64,000 nt of DNA, from positions 24,004,518 through 24,068,517 of the forward strand of contig NC_052046.1 of the NCBI RefSeq assembly GCF_015832195.1, in the 5' to 3' direction. This stretch comes from Motacilla alba alba. Taxonomy: Eukaryota > Chordata > Aves > Passeriformes > Motacillidae. How positions within the stretch are numbered: position 1 is the stretch's first letter; each line of letters begins with the position of its first letter. Of the stretch, positions 37,516 through 49,543 are shown in pieces. Position numbers and translations under genes: made by a program. The notes under the pieces are model-generated. The model saw only the letters and a program-made list of their open reading frames with translations. It did not search any database and was not told the DNA's origin.

Positions 37516-37803
37516 TGTAGCAGCATGTAGCTACTGAGATGAGATCGTGTCCAGGGAAGCCACAAACCGACGGCAGAGAACAAAGATGAGATAAGTCTCT
37601 TGGTTGTTTAGCACAAGAATTCATTTTATTTCTCCCTCCCAGCCCGTGCCGGGGGAGGGGGGTCAGGAGGTGGAGGCCTGGGAGCCCGGGCAAAGCCCAG
37701 AAAGCGGAGAACAGAGAGGGGACAGACTGGGGTTTTATCAGGTGTCCCATGGGAGGGATCTTAGGATCAGATTACAGACTCCTCAGAACAGAAAGGCTCC
37801 ACA
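37516..37803 (-). mobile_element. Solo LTR nested in the CR1, 288 bp, with 6-bp target duplication
   Basis: The element begins TGTGGAGCC and ends GCTGCTACA on the minus strand, giving TGT...ACA ends. It is flanked on both sides by TCACTC (37510-37515 and 37804-37809). Removing it and one copy of TCACTC restores the CR1 reading frame across the junction (PAQSEVLLDLL). Inside are a TATA-like GATAAAA (37733-37739) and AATAAA (37625-37630). A GC-rich stretch lies between them, and U5 follows. A 6-bp target duplication and this size fit a class II (ERVK/betaretrovirus-like) LTR. It is younger than the CR1 it interrupts. The 106-codon plus-strand frame across it is a shadow. Confidence 0.93.
37625..37630 (-). 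terminator. LTR polyadenylation signal AATAAA
   Basis: TTTATT on the plus strand. It is located about 105 bp downstream, in minus-strand sense, of the TATA-like element of the nested LTR. Confidence 0.8.
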
Positions 37804-37903
37804 TCACTCTGGGCTGGCACACTCAACATTTTTACAAGGAAGCAGTCCTCTGCACATGCCAAGAACTTCATGGATGATACATGAGTTACTCTATTCTTCT
37901 TCC

Positions 37904-38160
37904 AACAAATATCTGGGTAGTTGAACTCACCCATAAGTTCTGGGTTGTGTTGATGAATCTTGCTTAAGAAACATCATACAGCTATCCATCACATGTTCTC
38001 CAGTTCTCCAATCAGGTGAGTTGTCCCACCATGGTTCAGTTATTCCTAAGGTATAATTGCTTTCTGACAAGTTGCAGAGCTCCAGTTCCTTGTATCTGCT
38101 CCCCAGGCTGTGTGCATCAGTACACATATACTTGAGATGGCTGGTCTTCTGATTTTCATC
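37904..38160 (-). pseudogene. CR1 endonuclease, N-terminal remnant
   Basis: The minus-strand open piece at 37927-38127 encodes DAHSLGSRYKELELCNLSES, YTLGITEPWWDNSPDW and MMFLKQDSS. This matches the start of CR1 ORF2 endonuclease, where the E of the ITE motif is catalytic and is kept here. MGEFNYPDICW-like sequence follows directly, so the roughly 80 residues normally between them are deleted. Confidence 0.88.
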
Positions 38161-38290
38161 CTGGGAGGCACCTAAGGAGCATTTCTCACAGCTCCAGTTA
38201 GCCTGCGTTACTCGCAGTTGGTCGTAATGGTGTGAGCAATGCCACTTGGGACCATGCTCCCTTCTGTACTATGGAAGTGCTTCATCTTAG

Positions 38291-41200
38291 GTCATTTAAC
38301 TTCCTACAGCTTTTAACATATGAAGTTAAGCAATTATTTCTCACAGTTTTCAGGCTTTACTTGCAAATTTTTAAACCTGGTGTTTTCCCTTAAACTTTAC
38401 AGTAAGGTGCAAATCTGTCTGTGCATTCATAGTAATATCCATTAGTTAATGGTGAACAAACTTGATTTTGAATAGAAGACTGTCAAACTTGCAAACATTT
38501 CAATCCTGTACCATAAAAATGATCTAGTGTATAACAATTCCAAAGTTTAATCTATGCTATATATAAGCTCTACTTGAGTGAAAAAAGTCTGATTATGAAG
38601 ATGACCACATTAACATTTATTAGATGGCTTGTTGTAGAAAGTCCAAGCAAATTAATAGTTCAAAGTTTCAAATAACCTCCCCCTCTATTTATTGAGATAG
38701 AGGAGTTGAAGGCAAATTTATAGCTTCAAAATCAAAAGAAATTAAACAAATTGACTTTTTTTCTGAAGAGAGGCCATTGCATTTAAGAAAAGGAAGAAGA
38801 CAGTTACCAAGCAACTATGTTCAGCCTACATACATTGTCTATTCATAATCCCTAGCACAGTACAGGAAATGACAGGCTGTCGCTACAGAAGAGAGAAATG
38901 CTGAATTATGCCATTTCTTTCCTGTGCTACCTCCTACAGGAGAGAAAGCAATTATATCCTACATACATTGATTAGGTCAAATAACTAAATAACTGCACTA
39001 AGGTTAAAATATTTGGATGTCTCAGGGCAGTCACATAATAGTGAATGCAGAGTGCAGAGTGAATGCTTCCAAAAATACAGCAAATTACCTCTAGAGTATT
39101 ATTACCAGATAGGTTGGACAAAAATCTCTTGCATAGCTGTCTGGGTAAAGACAAGACTCAGTTCCCCCAGAGGTTCAAAGGTAGAATTAGCAGTTTAGCC
39201 CATCAGTGTTTTAGTTTACAAGTCATTGTCCTGATCCTACAATTATAGATGGTGGGCAGATTGTTGTGACAGCATGAAACACTGTTAACTTCATTGAAGC
39301 TCTGCATGCATGCAACCTTCAGCACACACACAGTAAAACAGAGGACCAGGACCTATGATGACCTTTTCTAGCTTTTAATAAATGAAAATATAGCACTTTC
39401 CTGAATACCTGACAGAATTGAAGCCTAAATGAAGTCAGTAAGAATTCCACCATTAACTTCTATAACAATTTCTTAAATTTCTTCATAATCTTTATGCATA
39501 AAAGAACCATGAGAATAAGGGACATTACCTTTCAAAATCAAGTTGGAAAAAATAAAAAAGAAAAATCCTGAAAGCTGGTGTTGCTGCAATTTTATCAGTG
39601 TAGCTGGGATAAAAAGAACGGATTCCTCTGCTGCAATGATGACATGTTCTCAGGCAGCATGTTTCTCACTGTCAGCAGCAAACAGACATTCTGAAACAGA
39701 ATTTTAAATTTTGTAAAAACATTTCATTTTGTTATATTGTATTTCTCCTCTCTTTTCCCAAATAGATTCTTCTTGTCTAGACCAAAAATAAATAAGAAAT
39801 ACAAAAATAGCTTATTAGTTAGTAGTTGAAGGAAAAGAAGTCACACACCCTCTTCTGTATTAGAGAAAACCCACAAAAATCCCATGATTAAATAATTAGC
39901 AAGATAATGAAATAAGATCACTTTATCTTTAGAGCATGGACTTCATTCTTGGTTTTCATTCTCTTTTTCCTCCACTGACTGTAGGAAAAAATCTTTTAGC
40001 GCTTATTTACTTCAATACCCATATGGGTCATTTACTTTAGAGTCGGACTTGAAGATAATCATCAAGTGATTTTTTTGATTCTTATTACTGCATTCATGAA
40101 AGTTTGTCTAGACAGAAAACAAATCTTACCCCTCTTCAACAATAGGAACAGAGGTATTTACCATCTTTTGTACTGCAATCTACAGATCCCACACAGAATT
40201 AAGATTAGGCAAACATCACTGTTCAAGGGGTTAGAGAAAGGCCAGCAGTATGGGACCTGTTTAGAGGAGGAACAGAACATTTGCTCCTACAGAAAATACT
40301 GTTGCACAGAAAATCTTTTTTATTTCCAGGTGGAAATAATAGCTGTTTTCCAGGACTCCACAAAATGCTGATCAGCTTCTTAGGTCAGGCATAGGGAAAA
40401 GGCATCTTCTTGGACCCACACTTTGTTCCAAATAATATAACCTGAAAGCAACTAAAATCTACTTGGCATGAATGTTGGGAATATTAAATAAATCTTCCAA
40501 GGCTGACAGATCAAACTAGGAGGATTTGGGGAGAGAGGAAGTTCAACTGTATAAGGGACCATTACTTTTTGTGGGGCTTCTGAATTAATTGCTAATAGCA
40601 AATTATTTCATTTTACCTATTTACTAGTGATAATGTTTTTCTCAAACTAGCAGAATTCATCATTTACACATACAGTGACATTTACAACATGCTTCATTTA
40701 ACATACTAAAAATATAAAAGTAGTCTACAGAAGATTAATCCCTAAATGTAGATCTGATAAATACCTGGTTTAATTGCAAGTTTTTCACTGAATCATCATA
40801 AATCATGAAAGTGAACAACTACAGTAGTTTTAATCACCCTTGTCATCAAAACCAGATATGTCTCAAATTTTTGCTTGAGCCATTGAGAAATCACAGAAAG
40901 TGAATGACAACAAATGAATGACACTGTGCTTTTTCTTGCAAAGAATAGGGCTAGATCCTAGGGAGGGAAGAATACAAAGGAAAGGCGATGGAAACAACAG
41001 AGGCTGCATGTTCAAAGAATGCAAATAAATGATAAAGGAGAGTCAGTAACTGTTCAGCAGAAGACTAGAAATGGATTAACACGATAAAGAAACCACCAGT
41101 TCCTCATGCACAAAAAAATCTTATCCACTTTTTTTGTACAATTTTTAGATCAAGTCCACTTCAGAAATTTTAAAAGAAAATAAACCTATTTTAAAATCTT

Positions 41201-44200
41201 TCATGTAGTGCAAAACTGTTTTCATTCTTTCATTTAAGTGGCACTGCTTCATGGTCAGCTCCTTAATTTAGGCATTAAATAGACATGATATGTGTATTAC
41301 ACAAAATGGAACACAGTCCATGCCCTGGAATGCCTCATCAGCACAATTCATGTTCAGTTTCATTAACTGATTGTACAGATAATCCTGGCTACTCTGAAGA
41401 AGCCAAAATGATGCTCCTCATCAGAGATACTTAAAACAGAGAGAGTATGACAAGTGTTGCCTTTAACCTAGACATTTGCAATTTTTTGCTAGTTAGGGTT
41501 ATGACTAGGAGTATTCAAGAAGAATGTTCTCAGTTAGGTCAGATAAAATATAAAAAGTTCCATTATGATAAACACATGTCTACGGTGTTTGTTGTTCTTC
41601 TATCACCCATAAGTTGTCAATTCAACTATAACAGAAAGACGTTCTCTTAAGTATCAAAATATCTTTAAAACTGGTCTGAGTTCTTTTAGAAACAAACTGC
41701 ATAAAATAAAATGTCTTAGATTTACAGAGTGAGGCAGATATGTATCCCCAACAGAAAACATCTGGGTAACAGCTGTTGCTATGAAATGACCTGCAGAATA
41801 ACTTTTTTCACTATTTCTTTAAATAGTGGAAAAATTCAGAAGGTGTACAAAGAGCTTTAGGGGAAAAAAAAGGCCAGAGCAAGAGCAAACAGCAGGAAAT
41901 GTCTTCATTATCTGTTTTCATTATTATTTTTTAAGTTATCACAGATTTACTGGTGCTGAGAAAGTATTTTTTTCTAATTAGAGATGAGGTAGCAGAGTGC
42001 ATCAATAGCAGCTGTTGCAGTCAGTCTTATGTTGTCAGCCCATTTGTAGGGAAAAAATGCATTACTAGAGTTTAACATTTAGCTTGTCTTACCACTGTGG
42101 ATCTACAGCTGAAGACAAATTGAGCATTAAGCCCTTTCAGAGTATTAGGTCTCCAACTTAGAGTTTATTTCACTTGACTTGCAGGGAATCCATTTTATCA
42201 ATAGACTCCTGAAGGCTAATAGTCCCAGATGGAGCTTGGGATTTCTCCAACATAATGCAGACTAGAAGATTCATAGAATCAATTTGTCCCTCATTCTCTT
42301 TCTCCAGCTTGTCTTGCAAATCTTGGAACCCTGAAGAAGTAGAATTCAAAAGTGGACTGTATGACTAGATTAATCTAAGAATGAGGGACCTCACACATGA
42401 GGAGAAAGGAATAGATTGTATGCTTAAACCCTTATAGCTTCACAGATTCTGTATAAATAATAAGCACAAATAAACAATGTTTTAATATGGCAGCTAAATT
42501 TTTTTTTTTAGTATCATGGCAATGCTTTAAAAGAGTGAAGGGCAATCTAACGATTAGATGTGCTACAAAAATCTACATACATCTTTTAGTACTGCAAATG
42601 GTGTCCTAGTATAAAACCCAATAGAACAGCGAACTCTCCAAAATCTGAAAGAAGTTGACTATCTTCAATACCTGAGGAAAACCCTCATAGAAAGTTAAGT
42701 AAAATAGAGTGGCAGTTACATTTAGCAAATCCTATTTTCTGAGTGAAAATGCTGAATCTCTCACAATCATGCAAACTAAGGGAGTGAAGACTTTTTTTTT
42801 TTACAAGACTGTTACCAACAAACATTTCCTGATTTCTTCTCTAATATGAACTCGTTTTGTTCCACTTCATAGGGAAGTGGATAAATAATCAGGTCTGGGA
42901 TCTGCTTCTTGTCTAAAAACGCTGAAGGTGGCCTTCGGTTCCTTCCCCATCCAAGCCAGACTCCAGCCAAGTTTAATATACCATTAGAAGTAGAAGCATG
43001 AAACTAGGCCCAGACAAGATCTTCCAGAGTGATACAAGACTTTTTCAAATAACTTGCAGGACTAGAAAGTAAAGAAGGGATTCATAGGAAGACAAAAGCA
43101 TTCATTACAAGTGGTCAGTATACACTTTCTCTACTAGAGTCACATTAATCATTTAATAAGAAACTCTGATTATCAGCTGTGCCTCTTCCCTTCTAATGGT
43201 TTATTAATGTCACACAATTAAAATCTAGAATGCAACATAATACATAGGGACAAGGCTGCAAAGGACCTCTTTGGAAGGAATACACTCCTTTGTTCACAGA
43301 AATTAGGTGTAAGGTCTGCCATCTTTTAAAGTACAAAACATTTTTCCAGCCAGTTTAATCATTGGATATTATTCATTTGCTCAATAGCACGAAAAAGAAT
43401 ACTACTTTCAAAACAATGAATAATAAAATATGGAACTATGTAAAAAAACCTTGAAATACCCAGTTTGTTGGATGGACTAGGAATAATGCAAAAGTAGACC
43501 ACACCAAATGTGCAAAACATGCATTCCTGAGTGATGCTTATCTACACGTAGAGTTTTGCAGTCTTAATCCATGTTGGGGCAATAGTCAGGCACACATCAC
43601 TTGTCAGGTTCCTGCTGCTTCATTCCCTTGTGCTGAAAGGAGGCCTACATGCAAGGGCTGGCTGGAAACAGAACTGGACCATTTACTATCTTGTGAGCAG
43701 AAAATTGGGACCTCTGCCATTACATGGAAACAGAAGATTCAGTCACTGGTCACAATGCCAGAATGACAGGGACAGAACACAGTGTCATCTTTAAATGCGC
43801 AATTTAAGAACATTTCTCTCCAAAGAATACTACAAAAATGATAAATGTTGAAGGAATCCAACTGGTTTTTATGAAATCTAACCTTCCTCTGGATGTTTAA
43901 TGAACATATAATAACTCGAATAGCATGATGGAGAAGAGTAGTATATCATTACTGCTTTACCTTAAAATCTCCATTATCGACATGGGCTAAATTAATAGCT
44001 TATTTGCTATGGCATTTCATAGTTCTCAATACATATGAACATTTCTGAAATGAGAGGGGGTAGGAGGGAGTCTTGTAACTTTTGTGACAAGCTAGTTCAA
44101 ATTCTTTTGTGGTGGAACTTCATTTATGTCATAGGAAGGATAAATTTGGTTTGCTGCACTCTTTCCTTTGAGTGAATTGTATCACTCGGAATTTTGAAAT

Positions 44201-47200
44201 GCATCTTCCCAGTTTGTGTCTCCCTGAAGGCCTGAGCCTCAGCCTGAATCAGGTTAGTTTGTTTTACCTCTATAGACTATATAAACACACTTAAAACCAA
44301 CACAAGTAACTTGGCAACTAAACAAACAACACCTTTGCTTGGTAGAAAGAAAAGCAAAATACAATCCGTGATACTGCTTGTAAAAATCTAGGCATTGTGC
44401 AGAGGGATATGTCACAGGCAGAAGAAATACTTACTACTAGGAGGCCTGAAAAACTTTACAACATTTTATAGGCCATATTGGGGTTTGTTTTGCTAGTAGA
44501 TTTGCCAACAGATTCTGGTGTGGGGTTGTTTTGGTTTGTTGTTTTTTTTTTTCTGCAGGATTGCAACCATTTAGCAGCTTTGCCCAAATTTTCATTGTGA
44601 TCCAGAAAAATTAAATCCTAAACATAATATTTTTTTTTATTATTGAACTTAGATAAGGAACAGCTGTGAGGGAGAAAGGCAGCCCAAATTCTACTCAGAC
44701 TCAATATGTAATGGTCAAAAAATGTCAGGAGAAGAAATCTAGACAAAAAAAAAATGTGGACCTGTTAAAATAGAGTATGTCATGTAATGTAATTTTCTTC
44801 TCTGCTAGAGGAATCTTATGTCATTTTTCAGTACAAGGAGGATAGTTATAATACATTTTCTAACCCAAAAAGAAAGAATATATGTGATGGTCTTTTTCAT
44901 GTTACTCTGCAAGGCAGTCAGAATTTCCCCAAGGGAAAAAAAAGAATTTAACTTTGCAGTAGTTATTTTTGTTCTTGTCAGTAAGATAGTGTATTAATCA
45001 AATTTCCATGGAAAACACTATTATTCTGAATATTTCAAATTTTGAGTCTGTGTAAACCAGTTTTTATTTTAGCCATACCCTGACTAATGAAGTCAATCCA
45101 ACATGAGTGAAAAATGGCTCATAAAAATTCAGAAAACAGCAAAAAAGCAAAAGAAGAGCCCGGTTTTTAAATTCTGGACACACCAAAGAATTATCAATCC
45201 AAACACCAAATTTTGGGCCTGATTCTACCAAAGCTACACTATGAACATAAAGTATTTCCGAAAATTAATTTATATTAACAGATATTACCAGTCTAATACT
45301 AGTGCACCTTGACAGAACACAAAAAGAAGAATACTGGGAATTGGAGAAGAGACGTCTGTACCGTGAAAGAGAGACATGTTTTAAAAGGACAGAAGCAGAA
45401 TCAGATAGCAGCAGAGAACTGGATGACAATAGCAAAGACTTTCACAATACACACTGGTTTTGCCATAGGTGCATCATTACATGGATGGTTTTGGACAATG
45501 TATTTTTTACCTTTTTTATACAGGAGGTCTTGGGGCAGAATAAGGTCTCTGAAAGACAGTTTCAAAACCATTAGCTGAACAGGTGATGACACTTTTTAAA
45601 TAAGAGACAGTTTTTACACACCCGTTTATATACTTCACAAGCCGCAACAAATGATTTGGTAAAATTGTGGTAAAAGCCTATTCAAAACATGTGTACTAAA
45701 CAACCTAAAAGAACAAAATAAGGTGCTAGACATACATGCAGGGCTCATACTAGTCATAAACAAAACTTCAAGTTGACAAGTTAAGAAGAGGCAGTAAAAT
45801 TATCATAGTTGATCAGAGCCCTAAAAAATATTTAATATTGCTATGACCATTGAGAGATCAATCACCAACTGCCAATAGGGGAAAGACAGGAAGGAAAATT
45901 ATCCTTTCCAGTAGCCTAAATATCACTTTTGAATCTTTCTTTCTCTTGCGGCTTGACTCTCCAGAACTCCCACTTTGATCTGCAGCCCAGCTCTCACCTT
46001 TTTCTTTCATTAAATGTACCAGAAACTGTTGAATCCTAATTTAGTTTCAATCTTCCACCATTTTCATGGCAAAACTGTATTACAGGTACAACACCAAAAA
46101 GTTTTGAGTGGGCATTTCTAAACCTAAACTACAGTGGAAAAATACAGACTTGAAAAAACTCTTCAGGATAGAGTCAAAAATAATCAGTAAGATTTCATAT
46201 ATTTAAATTAAATCTTGTATTTAAATTAAAGCATGACATAAGAATTTGTTCAAGTTCTTTCTAAAGTTAGTGATACAAATAATTTGCATTATGATAATTT
46301 TTGAAAATTTCCTACTAGGACAAGTGATAACAAGGGAGGCAGAGGTTAGAGATAGACCACACAGAAATGTACTTTTACAGGTCCAGAACCTCTGTATGCT
46401 CTCCTTTCAATTTTTTTCATTAGTGCATTCAAATTCTCATCAGATGGAAGACTGGTCACACACAGCCATGTTAATATTCATTAGTTTACATGTCCCTTAT
46501 ATCAGAGAAAGAAAAAAACTGCATTACAGGACTGAGTTTCACACAGTCAAAATCAGTTTATGGATGGATTTCAAACACCAGTAATACCCCAAGAAGAGCT
46601 GAAAGCAGCAGGACCTTGAATACTGTTATTTCACCATACCATTTTATCTGTCATTTAAAGCAAAAAGAATCTCTTGGTGTACCTATTACTTTTTTTTTTT
46701 CCTTCTCACCTCTATCTCCACATCAGAAATGTCAGAGTTTCGGTAAGAAAAGAAATCTGTAGGAAGTACTTTCTATTACAGTTCAGGGCTTTTAAAAATC
46801 TCTTTCAGCTGCCTTTGTGGAAGTTGAAATGCTGACTAAGAGGTCCATAAAAGGTTCATGTATGTCAGTATTAAGAAGGAAAAACTAAACCAGTATACTA
46901 TTATCCTGCCCAGAATTTGGATGAACACCTCTTCCAGGTATTACTGGCTATATTTTTTCAATTCTTGCCCATCACTTTTGTATTTTAACAGATCTTGTAA
47001 CTATAAATGAAGAATTCCTTGTTAATCTTCTCTAGTATCAGCTGCAAACATAGTCTTCCACCCCAAGTATGGAACAAGACTTCAAACAAAGAAAAATGTT
47101 GAACTTGAATGCCTATGAAATTAACAATCAGTTCATTATCTTAACATCCATAAATATTAAATAATTTCTACTAGCACAAAGTTCTCCTCCAATATACTAA

Positions 47201-48599
47201 ATGAAGAAGCAAAAAATTTAAAAGTTGTTAAAATGCATATATGGCTGTAGTTTTATTGGCAAAATTGACATGCCTGTAATTTTTAATATATAGCCTTTGA
47301 AACAGTCACATTTGAAACTGTCATTTGATTTTCACACTGCCATGTGACATTATTCACCTCTCTAAATCTGATTTTGATGTTTCCCTCAAGTTTTCCCTTG
47401 ATAACTGAAGAGCTGACTCATGGCACTTCTATCTCCACCTTTTCATTCTGGGCCATCAAGCAGAAAACTTCACCAAAAAGGAAAAGAAGAATATATACAG
47501 CTCCTTCTCTCTGAGAAGAATTTATGATTTGCTGCATTAGAATAAATTACATTCTAGGTAAAAAAACCCCAACATTTCACAGATTTCCAGAAACATAAAA
47601 TCAGCAGATTATTAAAATAGAAGTTTCAGGAGCAAAAAAAAGATGGAGGATTACCTCACACAAAATTATGGGGAACACATTTATGAAGAAGATTCTTCCA
47701 GCCTCCATTATGTTTCAAACTGTATATATATGTGTGTGTGAATGTACATGCACACATGCAAGATTAATTCCTGAACAACAAATGGCAGGGAAAGAAAACA
47801 GCTTTTGTTCCCTGAAGCTGGCTCCTGCTGCTGCAATCAGCACAGGCTTTCATAACACACATAAGCATACACACACTGCTGGAGAAAACCTTTTAGCACT
47901 CTGGTCCCTTCTTTAGATTTTCAACCAAAAATGAGTGAGAACTGAGGAAGGGGATAGAGACAAAAAGAAAGGAAAGACTGGAGGCCTAAATTAATGTTTT
48001 ATTTGCAATTTTTCCCAAATCATGTTTCTCCAAGTCAGAAATAGTGGTGATTCATTACAAATAGAAACAAAACTGCTGCTTCTTACACATTTTATGGATC
48101 TGACCTCAGGTATTAGTCCACTAGAGAAATAAAGACTACCCTGAATACTTAAGTAGTAACTATTTTGAGATTTCATATTTTAAGGGAAATCTTTTCTTAC
48201 TGTAACTCTGGCTTAATTTCTCTTATGGCTGTTCCCACAAGGTTGGAGAACATGAAGCAGCATTTTACAGTCTGGATGTCAAAAGTGTATGGCTGGAAAG
48301 CTCATGTCCCTTAGTACCACACTATAGTCCAGCTGTTAATAGCAGATTCATAGTGCTTGCTGTAACTGGATTCAACTTGGAATGGCACAGCACTTCCTCA
48401 GGCAGATCACAATGTAAGGAAGTATTGGGTGTCCTGATAGTAGAGACAGAAAGAGTAAGGATCACACAGTCACCTTTCAGCCAGGTGCTCAGAATACAAA
48501 CAGGAAGGCTGACTACCTTGTTCAGTATTTATGCAGCAAAATGTAATTGTATATGAGTATGCAGGAATTTCTTGACAACAACTGTTCTATATCTCCTGT
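38291..48599. other. Long, nearly repeat-free AT-rich stretch
   Basis: More than 10 kb in which I recognise no CR1, LTR, gene or RNA. Open frames are at most 112 codons (46246-46584) and carry no recognisable domain. A charged, exon-like frame at 45302-45574 is discussed in the findings but is not called a gene. Small duplications occur, for example TATTTAAATTAAA repeated around 46197-46230. Confidence 0.5.
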
Positions 48600-48880
48600 A
48601 TTTACTGATATTAAATGGCTCTATGTGGTTATTTGCAAAAGCTGAAAAATGTCCTTTTGGGTCTTGTAAATACCCTCTGCTGAAGCAATCTATGCCAAGG
48701 ATGCACAAGAATTTTGGGTCAGTCAAAATGACATGGTTTTGCCACTGGTCAGGCTCACTTCAGCTTCCTGTACAGTCAGCTGTTGGGATCCCCCTGCCGC
48801 CTCAGAAATACAGATGGATTCTGCTCCTACATAGCTTCATGGCATCAGGGTACGTTGCGCCATCAGATCCACATAGTCCG
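48600..48880 (-). pseudogene. ERVL-like protease remnant
   Basis: The minus-strand frame at 48529-48726 contains DPKFLCILGIDCFSRGYLQD. The ILGID block corresponds to the conserved hydrophobic-G-x-D segment near the end of retropepsin-like proteases. The catalytic D-T/S-G that should lie about 60-80 residues N-terminal is not visible. The sequence around 48840-48875 passes straight from the upstream linker to the post-catalytic part, so the active-site segment seems deleted. Confidence 0.65.
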
Positions 48881-48899
48881 ATAGATCAAATTGCCACTT

Positions 48900-49420
48900 T
48901 CCTCCACCTGGCTGGAGGCAGGGATCCTCTAGTTCTGCTTCAAGTACTTGTTACTCGTATCTTGTAAATATGAATTGGAGGTCCTTTCAAGAGGATCAGA
49001 AGTAACATTAGCCCTTCTATTCTGTCTGAGAACTTGCCCACTGGACACTGGATCAGCTTGTATCCTTGAAGAATTTCCTGTGGTGGTTGTTTTTCCCCCC
49101 AGCTCAATTACCTGTGCTGCTGGGGTACAGATGGGTTCTCCATCCCACTTCATCATATCCCCTTCATGGCCACACAGGTAAAACCACAGTGTGCACCTTA
49201 TCTATTGATCAGGGGAGAACTTGATCCTTATAGCACTCTGGTCTGTACTAGCAGGGCATAAGACATTTCCTCTCTGGTTTGTTCAAGCCTTTCAACTCTC
49301 TCTGTAGTCTCGGACAGTCTCAACAGTGATCTGGATGGTACAGAACAACAACCTATACATGTCTACAGAGCTCCAAGTTCTGCCCCCTCATGGCTAATGT
49401 GAACAATTAGAAAAAAATTA
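48900..49420 (-). pseudogene. ERVL-like gag remnant
   Basis: This region holds a 75-codon open piece (48929-49156) starting MMKWDGEPICTP and, upstream in another frame, a stretch with VETVRDYRES-like residues. I assign it to gag from its place between the 5' LTR and the protease block and from resemblance to songbird ERVL internal sequence. No zinc knuckle is visible. Confidence 0.55.
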
Positions 49421-49543
49421 CCCCAGTCCTGGTCAAAAAACAGGAAAATCTAACAAAAAAAAAAATTTTTACTTTCCTAGTAGACTGAGACCATGCTCAT
49501 ATGGTTTATGGAAGTACTTTCAGCTGATATTTTGGTCCATGAC

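Larger units (their letters stand above)
35288..38290 (-). mobile_element. CR1 LINE, long copy with endonuclease and reverse transcriptase remains, antisense
   Basis: This is the largest element of the window. Read on the minus strand from about 38290 it shows the endonuclease start (DAHSLGSRYKELELC, GITEPWWDNSPDW), then MGEFNYPDICW-type residues near 37920. Next comes FLVKMLSVPAQSEVLLDLLL, interrupted by a nested LTR, and the FRKANLMPLRAQLGG-like region. The link domain follows (RKAKADLKLKLARDIK), then VSENWKKANVTPV and DPGNYRPI, the reverse transcriptase FADD motif (36117-36128), and the C-terminal RVQRR region. The copy ends in CR1 3' sequence near 35288. A deletion joins the first endonuclease block directly to the MGEFNYP block. 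Stops and frameshifts occur throughout, so it is inactive. An uninterrupted ancestor would be most of a full-length ORF2. Confidence 0.93.
48600..49543 (-). mobile_element. ERVL-like provirus internal remnant (shortened gag and end of protease), antisense
   Basis: Read on the minus strand this sequence follows directly on the LTR at 49544-50578, which is therefore the 5' LTR. About 70-100 bp after it comes leader-like sequence. A gag-like stretch follows (near 49290-49400, residues such as FCTIQITVETVRDY), then MMKWDGEPICTPAAQVIELG at 49156 and downwards. Next is a hydrophilic region and finally the C-terminal part of a retroviral aspartic protease with CILGID near 48688-48705. Similarity ends around 48600. 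Reverse transcriptase, integrase and a 3' LTR are absent. Gag is much shorter than a retroviral gag, so large internal deletions are likely. Stops and frameshifts show it is dead. Confidence 0.75.

Noticed and set aside
37604..37924. 106-codon plus-strand frame
   Set aside because: It crosses the junction between the nested LTR and the CR1, so it cannot be a real gene.
48572..48967. 131-codon plus-strand open frame
   Set aside because: It is the complement of the ERVL-like protease/gag remnant, whose minus-strand translation is the meaningful one.
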